A stretch of 43,839 nucleotides of DNA, taken from the NCBI GenBank assembly GCA_949878425.1, contig CATLAL010000022.1, positions 1 to 43,839 on the forward strand, given 5' to 3'. This stretch comes from an uncultured Oscillospiraceae bacterium (GTDB taxonomy: Bacteria; Bacillota; Clostridia; Oscillospirales; Oscillospiraceae). The notes under the pieces are model-generated. The model worked only from the letters and a program-made list of their open reading frames with translations, was not told where the DNA came from and made no database searches. Shown piece by piece: positions 1 through 8,812 of the stretch; within the stretch, counting starts at the first letter, position 1; every line of letters begins with the position of its first letter. A program made the translations under genes and the position numbers.

Positions 1-1
1 G

Positions 2-424
2 TGGAACCTAGACGACCGCATCCTTATGGACGACTTCAACCAGTTCGCCGCTTCCCTCGATACCGCCCTCTCCCTGAACCAGCAGGCCGCTCAGAACGCT
101 CAGGAGGCCGCCGAGGAGGCAAAAACCGGCCTCCAGATGTGCGCCAAAACCACCTTCGGCATGTACCGGGGCAACGGCGGGACCTTCACAATGGAGCTGG
201 GCGGCCTGGCCAGAGTCATTTTCATCTCCGGACGGCCAAGCTCCACCTCACCTTCGCTGACAAACGACGTCTCGCACAAGTACACCGGCTTCCTGGTTGT
301 GGGCGGCGTAACGGCCTGCGGCCGGATTGACTCCACCAGTTTCACCGTCTTTGCCACAAACCGAGAGGACTGTCCCAGCCTGAACACCGAAGGCTACCAC
401 TATGCCTTTGCCGTAATTTGCTGA
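2..424 (+). CDS. Tail-fibre-like phage protein, 3' end (5' partial)
   Basis: The frame is open at the left edge of the window and ends with TGA at 422-424; the visible part is about 140 residues. It opens with W-N-L-D-D-R-I-L-M-D-D-F-N, which resembles the start of many Firmicutes prophage tail/fibre proteins (a D-R-I-x-M-x-D-F-N motif followed by an Ala/Gln-rich helix), here with QQAAQNAQEAAEEAK as the helical stretch. The rest is Gly/Thr/Ser-rich and could form a beta-rich tip. An internal ATG at 26 could be a start, but no good ribosome binding site precedes it and the frame continues upstream, so I treat the gene as truncated by the window. It lies on the same strand as the phage cluster that begins 8 kb to the right but is separated from it by two minus-strand genes. 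The family call rests on the N-terminal motif only. Confidence 0.5.
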   Translation, partial: WNLDDRILMDDFNQFAASLDTALSLNQQAAQNAQEAAEEAKTGLQMCAKTTFGMYRGNGGTFTMELGGLARVIFISGRPSSTSPSLTNDVSHKYTGFLVVGGVTACGRIDSTSFTVFATNREDCPSLNTEGYHYAFAVIC

Positions 425-428
425 AACA

Positions 429-469
429 GGGGAGGGTCCCCCCCGGGCCGAGGCCCAGGGGGGATTCCC
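429..469. terminator. Convergent hairpin terminator
   Basis: A long GC-rich imperfect stem-loop (GGGCC...GGCCC core with flanking C6/G6 arms) lies between the stop of the tail-fibre-like gene (424) and the stop of the S-layer gene (500, minus strand). The T-run is only three bases on the plus strand. Its position between convergent genes suggests it serves both. Confidence 0.6.
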
Positions 470-499
470 TTTGCTGAATCAATGTGGATATGGGGCAGA

Positions 500-3400
500 T
501 CAGGGGTTGGTCACAGCGTGGACACCAGTGATCTCGCCGGAGTCAGTGCCGCCATAGGTGAACCTATAGACGAACTGAACCATGTTGTTGGCGATGTTGG
601 TGATCTTCACGTACTGCATGGTCACACCGGGAACCGTGTTGCCCGCGGCCGTCAGCAGATCGGTCGCCGTAGAGACGTTGCCGGTGCTGATGGTCTGGCT
701 GTTAAACGCGGCCTCAATCGCGCTCTGCGTCGCACGCAGGTCAGCATAGGCGATGGAAGCGTTGATGCCAGTGGCGGACACAGTGGCGGTCGCGCCGTTG
801 AGGATCAGGGTGAGGGTGGCGTTGCCGTTGCTGTACACGGCAGTGCCAGGAGCCTGCATGGTGGGATTGCTGGACAGAGTGGCTCTCACGGTAACACCGG
901 TGAAGCCAAGAGCAGCGATCTCACGCTGAGCCTGAGCGGCGACGGCATCCTCAATGGCGCCCTTCAGAGCGGTGATGGAGGCGGCGTCAGCACTGACATT
1001 GTAGAAGTTGTTGCCCACAATGTAGTTCTTCTCGGTGATGTTGGTGTAAGCAGCAGCCACAGCGGCGACGCGATCCTGCTCGGTGTAGCGGCCAACAGTG
1101 ATCTCGACATTACCAGTGGCGGGGGTGAAGTACCACACGCCATTGACAGCGTCGTAAGTGGCCCGAGTACCATCAGCATTGGTGTTGGTCACCTTGTAGT
1201 TCGCGGTATCCCGCAGAGTGACGTACACATCCTTGCCGCTGTAGTCGCTAGCCTTGAAGTACTGGCCGTTGGTCATGGTAGTCGTGCCGAACTTCACGCC
1301 AGTAACCTCAGCCGGGTTCCAGCTGATGGTGTTGTACCCGCTAACAGAAGTCCAGGTCAGGTTGGTGGTGGTGGAAGCGACACAGGTGTCGCCAACATAG
1401 ATGCCCACATCATAGCTGGAGGTACTGATGTTGATGAGCTGGGTGTCGGTGTTGGTCAGATAGATGTTGCTGCCCTTGGCGTTCATCTTGACGGTCACAG
1501 TGCCCTTGTCGGAGCTCAGGTAACCGGCCAGCTGACGCAGGGTCATGGTGGGATTGAACACCGTAACCTTGGGAGCCGCAGAATTAGTGTTGTCCACCAG
1601 GACATCCAGGCTGCTGCTCTTCAGGTTCCAAGTGGTAGCGGTCTGGGACTCCTGCCGCAGCAGCCACCAGTTGTTGCCGATCACAACGATGTAGGCCATG
1701 CCCTTGGTGGGCTCAGGCACACCGGGATAGCCGACGGTAGTGCCGAAGTTGGTGTCAGCAGCCGTGGCAATCATGGTGTAGTTCACAGCGTTGGGGGCAA
1801 TCCAGTGGTTGTTGCCAGCGGCAACGGCCTGATCATAGGTAACGGTGACGCTGCCCATGTAGGTCTTGCCGGAGACAGCGGAGGCGGAGCTGGCGCTCAG
1901 CGTGGACTGAGCCGCAGGATTGAGGTCCGGCTTGTTGACGCCGTAGAAGGCGAAGGGCAGGACGTTGTAGCGGCGGATCTGATCAGCGGAGATGGCGTTC
2001 CACAGAGCATCCAGCTTGGCAATGGAGTTCTTCTCGGTGGTCTTGCTCTCGCTGACGTTGATCACCAGGCCCACATTGTTGTTGGAATCCACCATGTAGA
2101 TGATGTAATCGCCAATGGCAATGTTGCTGCCGTCGCGGGTGGTGAAGTTGCGCAGAGTGTTGTTCGCGTAAGCGGTGTTCTCGGTCAGGTTGTACAGAGG
2201 CACCTCGTCGGTGTAGAAGCTGAACGCGGGCTCACCGTAGTTGAGGTTGGTGGTGCGCTTGCCGGTCAGCTCGCTCTTGTTGATGCTGAGCTGGACATAG
2301 TTGCGGCCCTTGACGCGGTCATAGGTCACAACGCGGCCGGCGTACACGCCGTAGTCCTCGTAGTCGCCAGTGATGAGGTTGCCAGCCTGGTCATAGAAGT
2401 TGATCAGACCATTGTAGGCGGTGTTCTTGGTCTTGCCGACCTTCTCGCCGTAGCCGTCGCCGGACTTGCCCAGCAGGTAGTGGTCACGGATACCGCCGTC
2501 GACCATAGCGTACAGGAAGTCAGCGTTCAGAACGGTGGGAGCGAAGCGGCCCTCGATGACAACGATCTCAGCAACCAGGTAGGGCAGAGTGTTGTCGTTG
2601 GTGCCGGTATCGCGATCAGGCACGTAGGAACCAACAGCGTAGGCCTTGTTGACCTGGAAGCGCTCGGGAGCGTTGGCTCCGTTGTAGCCGTTCCAAGAGA
2701 CGATCTCGCCGTTGTTCTGCAGGTAGTAGTACAGGGTATCGGTGGTGGTCTGGATACGGACGTTCTTGGAATCGTCCACAGTGCCGTCGCTGTTCCAAGC
2801 GGTGATACCGTACAGAGTGCGGTCGTTGGAGTAGACGGTGCCGGCGCCGGCGCCATTGATGAGGTCGGTGTTGTCGATGGCATAGGCCTCATAGCGGGCG
2901 CGGCTGGTGTCAGCGGCGTCAACGGTGCTCAGGGTGTACTTGCCGTTGTTCTCAACGTAAGCGGCGATATTGGTGAGATAGGGATCCCGGACCTGGATGC
3001 CGGTCAGGCCAGCCTGGGTGTCAACCCAGTGTCCATAGTACTCGGACTTGGCGGCGCCGTAGTAGACGTGGCCAAACTCCTTCAGACGCTGCCAGGTACC
3101 CTCGTCGTCGTGGTAGTTCTGGTTGTCGTCACGGTCGGCGTTGTTCCAGATGAAGGTGGTGGCGGGAGCAGCGTTGGTGTGAGTCACATCAATGTCGCTG
3201 GTCTTGCCATCGGCCCAGATCTCAGCCTTATAGGCGTCGGCGCGGCGGTCGGTCTCGAAGTAACCGTCGGTCAGCAGCACGAAGCCCTTGTCAGCCTCAG
3301 TGAACAGACGGATGTAGCCGAACTGATCCAGATACATGGTGTAGTTCACGTTGAGGGAGACCTCGTCGATCTCGGTGTAGTACTGGATGGCCTTCTTGTC

Positions 3401-5278
3401 AATGCCGGACCACTCGCGGGTAGCGCCGTCAGCGCAGTCCACGGTGCCAAGGCGGTAGTTGATCTTGCTGGCGCTGGTAGCGACAACAGCGGGCTCGGTG
3501 ATGTAGTAGACACCATCGATGTAGGTGTACATGTACACCTGGCCCTCAACCAGATCCTTGGCGGCGACCAGCTTCATGTTCTCCTCGGTGGGCATAGCCA
3601 GCTCGGTCTTGGAGGAGATGTCAGCGGCGTCGATCTCGGTGGGCAGGCCGGTCTCGTAGTCCAGGTACTCCACAAACCAGATGTCGCTCTTGGTGTTGTG
3701 GTCGGTGGTGGTGGTCATGACGAAGTCGGTGCGCATGACGTAGTCGGCGTTGCCGTCGTTGTCATAGTCCACGATCTTCAGCCACTCGCCGTTGTCGCTG
3801 GCGGAGAAGTCCTTGAACTCGTCGTTGATGTACTTATCCAGGAACTCAATGTAGGAGATATCATCGGAGATATCCACGGAGTTGCCGGCGTTGTCAACCT
3901 GGCTCTTGGTGGCCACGTAGACCTCACCGAAGTAGATGTCGTAGTTCTCATCGAACAGGCCGTGGAGGCTGTCGGAGCCGTAGAAGATCTCGCGGATGAA
4001 GAACATATCCTGAGCGGTGATCTCCTCCTCAACGCGGATCACCTTGTCGTAGGTGTACTCACCCACGACATCGGCGTCACGGTTGTAGGTGCTCACGAAC
4101 TTGTCCCAAGCATCCTGGTCAACGCCCTTGACGGGGTCGCCAACGGGGGTGCCGTTCTTGGCCTGGGCAGTACCGCCGTTGCGGTAGAGCAGCTCCATGA
4201 TCTGGTACTCGGTGTAGCCGAGGCCGATCTTGTACTCAATGCGGTAGTCGCTGGTGTACTTGTCGATGGGATCGCCGAAGTTGACGAAGTACTCGGTGTC
4301 GGCGGTGAGCCGCAGGTTGGCGCTGCGGGCCACGTCATTGACGGTGTCGCCCTCGCCGCCGAAGTTGGCGGGCTCGGCAACGGTGTAGTCCTCAGCGTCA
4401 TACAGGCCGTAGAGCACCTTGGCGCCCTTGTCGGTGACGTAGGCGTGACGGATCTCGCCGATGTCGGTCAGCACGGAGCCGGTGTCCAGAACGTACTTGG
4501 TGCCGTTCACGTTCAGCCGGGTCTGGCCGTCCTTCATGGGGGAGGTGCCGTACAGGTCAGCGTACTCGTTGGCCTCGACCACGCCGGCCAGGTCCTCAAG
4601 ACCCAGGCTGTCGTAACCGACGGAGGTGGTGCCCTCCTGGTAGCCGTAAGCGGGGGTGTAGTCGACCTTGTTGATCAGGATGGCCCGGAAGAGAATCTCA
4701 GCGATCATCTCACGGGTGGCAGCCTGGCCCAGCTGGCCGCTGCTGATGTTCTTGAGAATGCCGCGCTCACGGGCAACGGAGGCGGTGTTGACCTGCCAGT
4801 TGCTGCCGGTGAACTCGCCGAGCTTGTCGTAACCGACAGCGCGGAGAATCATGGCCAGAGCCTCGTAGCCAGTGACCTCAGTATTGGGGTCAAAGACGTC
4901 GGCGCTGCGGCCCTTGATGTAGCCGGCGTTGGCGCAGTAGTTGACGTAACCGGCGAACCAGTTGCTGTCAGAAACATCCTGCTTGAACATACCCCAGGTG
5001 GAGTAGATGTCCTTCTGGGTGTCGGCCACATCGCCGGTGGCGATGCGGTAGATGATGGCAGCGACTTCGGCACGGGTGATCTTGCCCTGAGGCTCGAACC
5101 GGGCGCCGTCATCGTAGCCCTTGAAGACTCCCAGGCCGTTGAGGACCTCCACGGCGACTTCGTAGTCTTCGCCGATCTGGTCCGCGTCCGAGAAGTCCGT
5201 GGCGCCGGCGGTGGCCATAAGCGACAGGCTCATGATGAGCGCCAGCACCATTGCGAGAATCTTCTTCAGATTTCTCAT
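500..5278 (-). CDS. S-layer (SLH domain) protein, 1592 aa
   Basis: Secreted cell-surface protein, probably an S-layer or large wall-bound protein. Start chosen at 5278 because a strong ribosome binding site (AAAGGAGG) precedes it and it opens with a classic signal peptide (MRNLKKILAMVLALIMSLSL, likely cleaved after ATAGA near residue 26). Three SLH-like repeats follow: about 28-82 (FKGYDDGARFEPQGKITRAE), about 92-150 (IKGRSADVFDPNTEVTGYEA, where the usual TRAE is lost) and about 155-205 (QAATREMIAEIL). SLH domains bind pyruvylated secondary wall polymer. The remaining roughly 1380 residues are rich in Asn, Asp, Thr and Tyr, have almost no Cys, and match no domain I can name. The frame stays open upstream to 5434, but that extension lacks a ribosome binding site. 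A promoter lies about 230 bp upstream, giving a long leader. Confidence is high for the class, low for the role of the C-terminal part. Confidence 0.9.
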   Translation of the reverse strand: MRNLKKILAMVLALIMSLSLMATAGATDFSDADQIGEDYEVAVEVLNGLGVFKGYDDGARFEPQGKITRAEVAAIIYRIATGDVADTQKDIYSTWGMFKQDVSDSNWFAGYVNYCANAGYIKGRSADVFDPNTEVTGYEALAMILRAVGYDKLGEFTGSNWQVNTASVARERGILKNISSGQLGQAATREMIAEILFRAILINKVDYTPAYGYQEGTTSVGYDSLGLEDLAGVVEANEYADLYGTSPMKDGQTRLNVNGTKYVLDTGSVLTDIGEIRHAYVTDKGAKVLYGLYDAEDYTVAEPANFGGEGDTVNDVARSANLRLTADTEYFVNFGDPIDKYTSDYRIEYKIGLGYTEYQIMELLYRNGGTAQAKNGTPVGDPVKGVDQDAWDKFVSTYNRDADVVGEYTYDKVIRVEEEITAQDMFFIREIFYGSDSLHGLFDENYDIYFGEVYVATKSQVDNAGNSVDISDDISYIEFLDKYINDEFKDFSASDNGEWLKIVDYDNDGNADYVMRTDFVMTTTTDHNTKSDIWFVEYLDYETGLPTEIDAADISSKTELAMPTEENMKLVAAKDLVEGQVYMYTYIDGVYYITEPAVVATSASKINYRLGTVDCADGATREWSGIDKKAIQYYTEIDEVSLNVNYTMYLDQFGYIRLFTEADKGFVLLTDGYFETDRRADAYKAEIWADGKTSDIDVTHTNAAPATTFIWNNADRDDNQNYHDDEGTWQRLKEFGHVYYGAAKSEYYGHWVDTQAGLTGIQVRDPYLTNIAAYVENNGKYTLSTVDAADTSRARYEAYAIDNTDLINGAGAGTVYSNDRTLYGITAWNSDGTVDDSKNVRIQTTTDTLYYYLQNNGEIVSWNGYNGANAPERFQVNKAYAVGSYVPDRDTGTNDNTLPYLVAEIVVIEGRFAPTVLNADFLYAMVDGGIRDHYLLGKSGDGYGEKVGKTKNTAYNGLINFYDQAGNLITGDYEDYGVYAGRVVTYDRVKGRNYVQLSINKSELTGKRTTNLNYGEPAFSFYTDEVPLYNLTENTAYANNTLRNFTTRDGSNIAIGDYIIYMVDSNNNVGLVINVSESKTTEKNSIAKLDALWNAISADQIRRYNVLPFAFYGVNKPDLNPAAQSTLSASSASAVSGKTYMGSVTVTYDQAVAAGNNHWIAPNAVNYTMIATAADTNFGTTVGYPGVPEPTKGMAYIVVIGNNWWLLRQESQTATTWNLKSSSLDVLVDNTNSAAPKVTVFNPTMTLRQLAGYLSSDKGTVTVKMNAKGSNIYLTNTDTQLINISTSSYDVGIYVGDTCVASTTTNLTWTSVSGYNTISWNPAEVTGVKFGTTTMTNGQYFKASDYSGKDVYVTLRDTANYKVTNTNADGTRATYDAVNGVWYFTPATGNVEITVGRYTEQDRVAAVAAAYTNITEKNYIVGNNFYNVSADAASITALKGAIEDAVAAQAQREIAALGFTGVTVRATLSSNPTMQAPGTAVYSNGNATLTLILNGATATVSATGINASIAYADLRATQSAIEAAFNSQTISTGNVSTATDLLTAAGNTVPGVTMQYVKITNIANNMVQFVYRFTYGGTDSGEITGVHAVTNP

Positions 5279-5753
5279 GGTGGATTTTTCCTCCTTTTTA
5301 TTTTTCGGGGACGAAAAATGTGTTTCTGCCCTAAAAGTTGCCGTTTCCTGCACTAATAGGAGCAGTACCATTCCCCTTACCCGATTTTTGCAAACCCTCG
5401 AGGCTTCCGCCCCTTCGTCCGCACCGGCGCACATACCGTGGCTAGCCGGTCCCGTATCTGCCCCGGGGAGGGCGTCAGAGAGGGAGTTCGGTGGTTTACG
5501 TTTTGGAGTTTATCACGGGGGAGAGGGTTTGTCAATGGAGGGAAGGGGATTGTAACATGATTGTAAAAATAGGGGGAGGTTATGGAAGAAGGGGCTTTAC
5601 CCCCCGGGGGAAACAGGGGGCCGGTCAAACGGAGGCGTACGACTATTACATATGTATTTTATATCGGTTTGGCGGGGACGCCTGCTGCCCGGCAGCCCCG
5701 GGGGTCCCCCCGGCGCTATCATGCAGATAGGCATATGCGCCGGGGCGCTTCGC
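5279..5753. other. Intergenic region: S-layer leader and 3' region of SIR2 gene
   Basis: This 475-bp region has no credible gene. The left two thirds form the probable 5' leader of the S-layer mRNA (minus strand). It contains an 8-bp A/T stem-loop (ATTTTTCG/CGAAAAAT, 5300-5319) just upstream of the ribosome binding site. The right third contains GC palindromes (5695-5715) and the sequence ATGCAGATAGGCATATGCG near 5720-5738, downstream of the SIR2 gene. Short plus-strand ORFs here lack ribosome binding sites. Confidence 0.6.
5507..5535 (-). promoter_or_regulatory. Probable promoter of the S-layer gene
   Basis: On the minus strand TTGACA (5535-5530, perfect -35) is followed after 17 bp by TAAACT (5512-5507, 4 of 6 to the -10 consensus). 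It would give a leader of roughly 220 nt before the S-layer start at 5278, in keeping with long stable leaders known for S-layer mRNAs. Confidence 0.55.
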
Positions 5754-8291
5754 CTAATCGATATCGTACGCGCTGTCCTCCACGTGGTCCCGCTCCGGCT
5801 TCTTGTACACGCTCCTGAGCCCCTTGCTGGCCTCCTCGCGGCCGTTGTTCTCACAATATGCAATAAAGCTCTTGATGAGGGCCGTGAGCATGTTGTCCAG
5901 GGGCCGCCCCAGGAGCACCTCCAGAAGCGCCGCGCAGCGATCGCACACGCGGCCGGGCAGCACCGTCCTTGTCACGCGGGCATAGGAGAGCCACATTCGC
6001 ACATAGGTATGGACCGAGTAGCGGTATCCGCCGGAATAGCCCCTGTTCAGGGCAATCTCGTGCATCTCCTCCGCCCCCTCCTGGAACTTCTGCTCCCCAT
6101 CGCCCAGCCCCGTCTGAATCAGGTACAGTCCCCACTCCATCTTGTTCTTGGCCAGAGCGTGGTTGACATTGTAGGACTGGGGCCGCATTCGGTGGGCGTA
6201 GAGCAGGTGGTTGTTGGCGTTCTCATAGTCCATATTGATCTGGGCCGCGATACCGTACTGGACCCAGAAGTAGCTCATGTGGCCGCATCTGTCCTCCAGC
6301 CCCTTGAGCAGGTCCAGCAGCTCCTGCTTGGTGAGCAGATCCTCGCTGCGGATTCGCTTGACCCGCAGGCACTTTTCAAATATGGAGGCGGCCTCATTGC
6401 GGGTCCCCTCCCTGGCGGGGACGGTGTACAGCGCCGTCTCACGGAGCGCGTCGGCGCAGAGCGCAGCATCGCTGACGTCAATCAGCTGGTTGAGAATCCG
6501 CCCCCGGTACAGCCTCGTATGCCCGCTGGCGATGCGGACCACCTCCCCGTACTTCCGGCCGAAGTCGCTGAGGCGGAAATTCCGGTTCAGCTTCCGCCCC
6601 AGCTTCGTAACCAGGGGGTTGGGCAGGTTGACTATGCCCAGCCGGAAGAGGTAGCTGAGCTGATAGAGCAGCTTTCGCTCCCCGTCCGAGGCGTACCGCC
6701 GCAGCCACTTCTCGTAGTGCTTCTGGAAGGGGACGCCCTCCGTGGAGTAGTAGAGCGCGTCAATGATATCGTGCTCCTCCCGTATTTTGGCCGTGATCAG
6801 CTCCCGCTCCCGGCGGGAGAAGGGCCTCGTCTTTGGCGGCAGGCAGTTGAGGTACTTGTTCAGCCGCTTGTTCCTGGCCAGCCGCTCGTAGATCGCCCTG
6901 GCGTACTCGGCGTTCATCTCCGCGGAGATGAGATGCTGCCTGGATTCCTCGTCGTCCAGCAGGATGTACGCCTTGCCGCTGTGGTTCTCCTTGGTGTCCT
7001 CCGTTATCAGAACCAGCTTCCCCACGTTGGGCGGGCGGCGGTTCTTTATGTCAAGGAACTGCTTGTAGTAGTAGGAGGCGTCATCCATGTACACCGCCAC
7101 CCGCGCCCCCTTCGGCAGGGACTGCAGATAGCTGAGCAGCAGGTCGCTGACCCGGTCGTCGAAGCGGTTGAGCTGAATGGCCGTATACCCCTCCTTGAAC
7201 AGCTCCACCAGAAGCCGCTTCACAAAGCAGGACTTGCCCACGTAGCACTCCCCGTAGAAGGCCATCAGAAGGGTCTCCGAGGAGGAGGCGATCTCCTTCT
7301 TCCAGGCCTCCAGATCCTGGGGGAAAATGTCGGCTTCGTGGAAGAAGTCGGGATAGACGGCCTCCATCCCCTTGTACAGATTGAAGGAGGAGGGGGTGCT
7401 CCAGCTGATGTCCTCCAGAAACACGGCCCCTTTTTCCTTTAAGTAGCTCTTCTCCCGGTTGGGAATGACAATCTCCCGGTCCAGCGTCTCCAGAAAGGTC
7501 TTTGTATCGCCCTGAATCCACACATCCCGGGGGGAGCTCTCCAGCCGCAGGCGCAGACGCCCCTCCACATTGGGCAGGATGAAGATGCGGTAATAGGGGT
7601 CGCTGGAGTACCCGCTCCGCTCGTATATGTCCAGAATGGTCTGGAGGTCCTCCTCCTGAAACTGCATTCCCACCAGAATCAGGTCGTGCTGGAGGGCCTG
7701 ATGGGCAAACTCCTTCAAAAGGCTGTTGGCGTCGATGGTAAAGTCCCGGTACTCAAAGTCGTCAAAGACATAGCCGCTGCCCGGGTCGTCCACGGAGCCG
7801 TGGAGCTTGATGAGATTGGTATCGCACCCCCGAATCGTCCCCGTGGGGTTGGACCGGTCCCAGACGGACAGAGCCGTCTGGGCGTCCCGGTAGATGGCCT
7901 CCACCAGATCGTCAATATTCGTGGTAAAAATGTACTCCCAGGGGTACTGGGACAGCTTGCCGTGGTATCCCTCCGGGGAGGGCCTGCACCCAGAGAAGAT
8001 CTTCGTCAAAAACTCGTCGCGCTCGTCCACCATGCCCAGATCCCGCAGATAGGTGCACAGCTCCTTCAGGTCCATCTTTTTCCTCTCAATGTCCCTCAAA
8101 ATGGCCGGATCGATCCCGGAGCGCCCGCCGCTGGAAAAAAAGTGGTCGTATAGAGCGCAGGAGAGCTGCGAGGCCAGAAGGAGGGAATTCCCCTCGCCGT
8201 TGACCGCGCCGACGGAGAAGCCCGCGCCAAGGAGCAGAGCAGGCCGCCTGCTGCGCATGCGCTCCATCAAGAAGTCAAAGCCGCGTTTCAT
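5754..8291 (-). CDS. SIR2-domain / STAND-like P-loop NTPase protein (putative anti-phage NADase)
   Basis: 845 residues. Start at 8291 chosen because GGGAGG sits 8 bases upstream; a longer frame to 8333 adds 14 unlikely residues. The N-terminal third is a SIR2 domain: GAGFS (22-26), TTNID (123-127) and LHGS (163-166) match the NAD-binding and catalytic motifs GAGxS, TxNxD and HG, and GMQFQEEDL (208-216) fits the later Rossmann motif. A P-loop (GECYVGKS, 347-354) and a Walker-B-like strand (VAVYMDD, 398-404) follow, and the last 350 residues are helical and TPR-like. SIR2 fused to a STAND-type ATPase and a helical sensor is the layout of defence-associated sirtuins and Avs-like proteins that deplete NAD+ on phage infection (established for the family). 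That this one does so is inference. It has its own strong promoter and is divergent from the phage operon. Confidence 0.82.
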   Translation of the reverse strand: MKRGFDFLMERMRSRRPALLLGAGFSVGAVNGEGNSLLLASQLSCALYDHFFSSGGRSGIDPAILRDIERKKMDLKELCTYLRDLGMVDERDEFLTKIFSGCRPSPEGYHGKLSQYPWEYIFTTNIDDLVEAIYRDAQTALSVWDRSNPTGTIRGCDTNLIKLHGSVDDPGSGYVFDDFEYRDFTIDANSLLKEFAHQALQHDLILVGMQFQEEDLQTILDIYERSGYSSDPYYRIFILPNVEGRLRLRLESSPRDVWIQGDTKTFLETLDREIVIPNREKSYLKEKGAVFLEDISWSTPSSFNLYKGMEAVYPDFFHEADIFPQDLEAWKKEIASSSETLLMAFYGECYVGKSCFVKRLLVELFKEGYTAIQLNRFDDRVSDLLLSYLQSLPKGARVAVYMDDASYYYKQFLDIKNRRPPNVGKLVLITEDTKENHSGKAYILLDDEESRQHLISAEMNAEYARAIYERLARNKRLNKYLNCLPPKTRPFSRRERELITAKIREEHDIIDALYYSTEGVPFQKHYEKWLRRYASDGERKLLYQLSYLFRLGIVNLPNPLVTKLGRKLNRNFRLSDFGRKYGEVVRIASGHTRLYRGRILNQLIDVSDAALCADALRETALYTVPAREGTRNEAASIFEKCLRVKRIRSEDLLTKQELLDLLKGLEDRCGHMSYFWVQYGIAAQINMDYENANNHLLYAHRMRPQSYNVNHALAKNKMEWGLYLIQTGLGDGEQKFQEGAEEMHEIALNRGYSGGYRYSVHTYVRMWLSYARVTRTVLPGRVCDRCAALLEVLLGRPLDNMLTALIKSFIAYCENNGREEASKGLRSVYKKPERDHVEDSAYDID

Positions 8292-8359
8292 TTGTGATCC
8301 TCCCTTTCTCTTGTGATTCTCTCTTTCCCCCAACGGGCAGCATTCCTGCTGCCTCCTCT

Positions 8360-8388
8360 ATTATATCAGCCAGATTGACCCACGTCAA
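8360..8388 (-). promoter_or_regulatory. Strong promoter of the SIR2 gene with inverted repeat over the -35
   Basis: On the minus strand TTGACG (8388-8383), a 17-bp spacer and a perfect TATAAT (8365-8360) form a near-consensus sigma-A promoter about 70 bp before the SIR2 start. The -35 is half of an inverted repeat, TTGAC-CCAC-GTCAA (8375-8388), which could be an operator. Confidence 0.7.
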
Positions 8389-8425
8389 CGAGGGGCGGAA
8401 ATTTGTCCGCAGAAATCGCCAGAGC

Positions 8426-8459
8426 CCCCGTTCCTCCGGAGGACGGGAAAAATTTTTTC
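8426..8459 (+). terminator. Terminator-like hairpin upstream of the phage operon
   Basis: CCCG-TTCCTCC / GGAGGA-CGGG forms a stem, followed by AAAAA and then six Ts (8453-8458) on the plus strand. It lies 70 bp before the first phage gene, where no plus-strand gene precedes it. It could be an attenuator of the operon or a relic of a lost upstream gene. The A-run between stem and T-run makes it imperfect. Confidence 0.4.
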
Positions 8460-8526
8460 TGACCGTTGCCTGTTTGGGGTTGACCTTTCCGGGTTTGCGG
8501 CCCCAGGGTGAAGGGACGTGAGGACA

Positions 8527-8802
8527 ATGGAACTGGATCGGGAGGAAATCCTGGAGTCGCTGCGGAAAATCGCGCTGAGCAAGCCTAACGACGCCATTGA
8601 GCTGGCCTTGGCGCCAAAGGAGCAATTTGTACAGGGACTGGATTTATGGGGGGTGAGTGAATTCAAAATCAACAGCGCCGGCAGCGTGGAGATCAAGTTC
8701 GCGGACCGTGTGAAGGCGGTCTCCCTGCTGCTGGAGTGCGCCGGAGGCGGCGAGGACGGCATGCGGGCGCTGCTGGAGGCGCTGGAGGAGGGGGAGGAGT
8801 GA
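8527..8802 (+). CDS. Putative terminase small subunit
   Basis: 91 residues, acidic C-terminus. ATG at 8527 preferred over GTG at 8518, because AGGGA/GAGG lie at usable distance before it. The pattern of an N-terminal helical segment (ESLRKIALSKPNDAIELAL) followed by LDLWGVSEFK, VEIKFADRVKAVSLLLE resembles small terminase proteins of Firmicutes phages, in which a D-K/R-V/L-K-A-L-x-L-L segment ends the DNA-binding part. It lies ten bases before the large terminase gene, where PBSX has xtmA. The protein would recognise DNA for packaging. The assignment depends more on position than on sequence. Confidence 0.6.
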   Translation: MELDREEILESLRKIALSKPNDAIELALAPKEQFVQGLDLWGVSEFKINSAGSVEIKFADRVKAVSLLLECAGGGEDGMRALLEALEEGEE

Positions 8803-8812
8803 CCGGCGGAGC

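Noticed and set aside
482..5356. A 1624-codon open frame on the plus strand opposite the S-layer gene
   Set aside because: It is antisense to a gene with signal peptide and SLH repeats, has a low-complexity Val/Gly/His/Asp-rich product and no ribosome binding site. Codon bias of the S-layer gene explains the missing stops.
5300..5500. Known riboswitch (c-di-GMP or similar) in the S-layer leader
   Set aside because: The conserved core sequences of the classes I could recall are absent.
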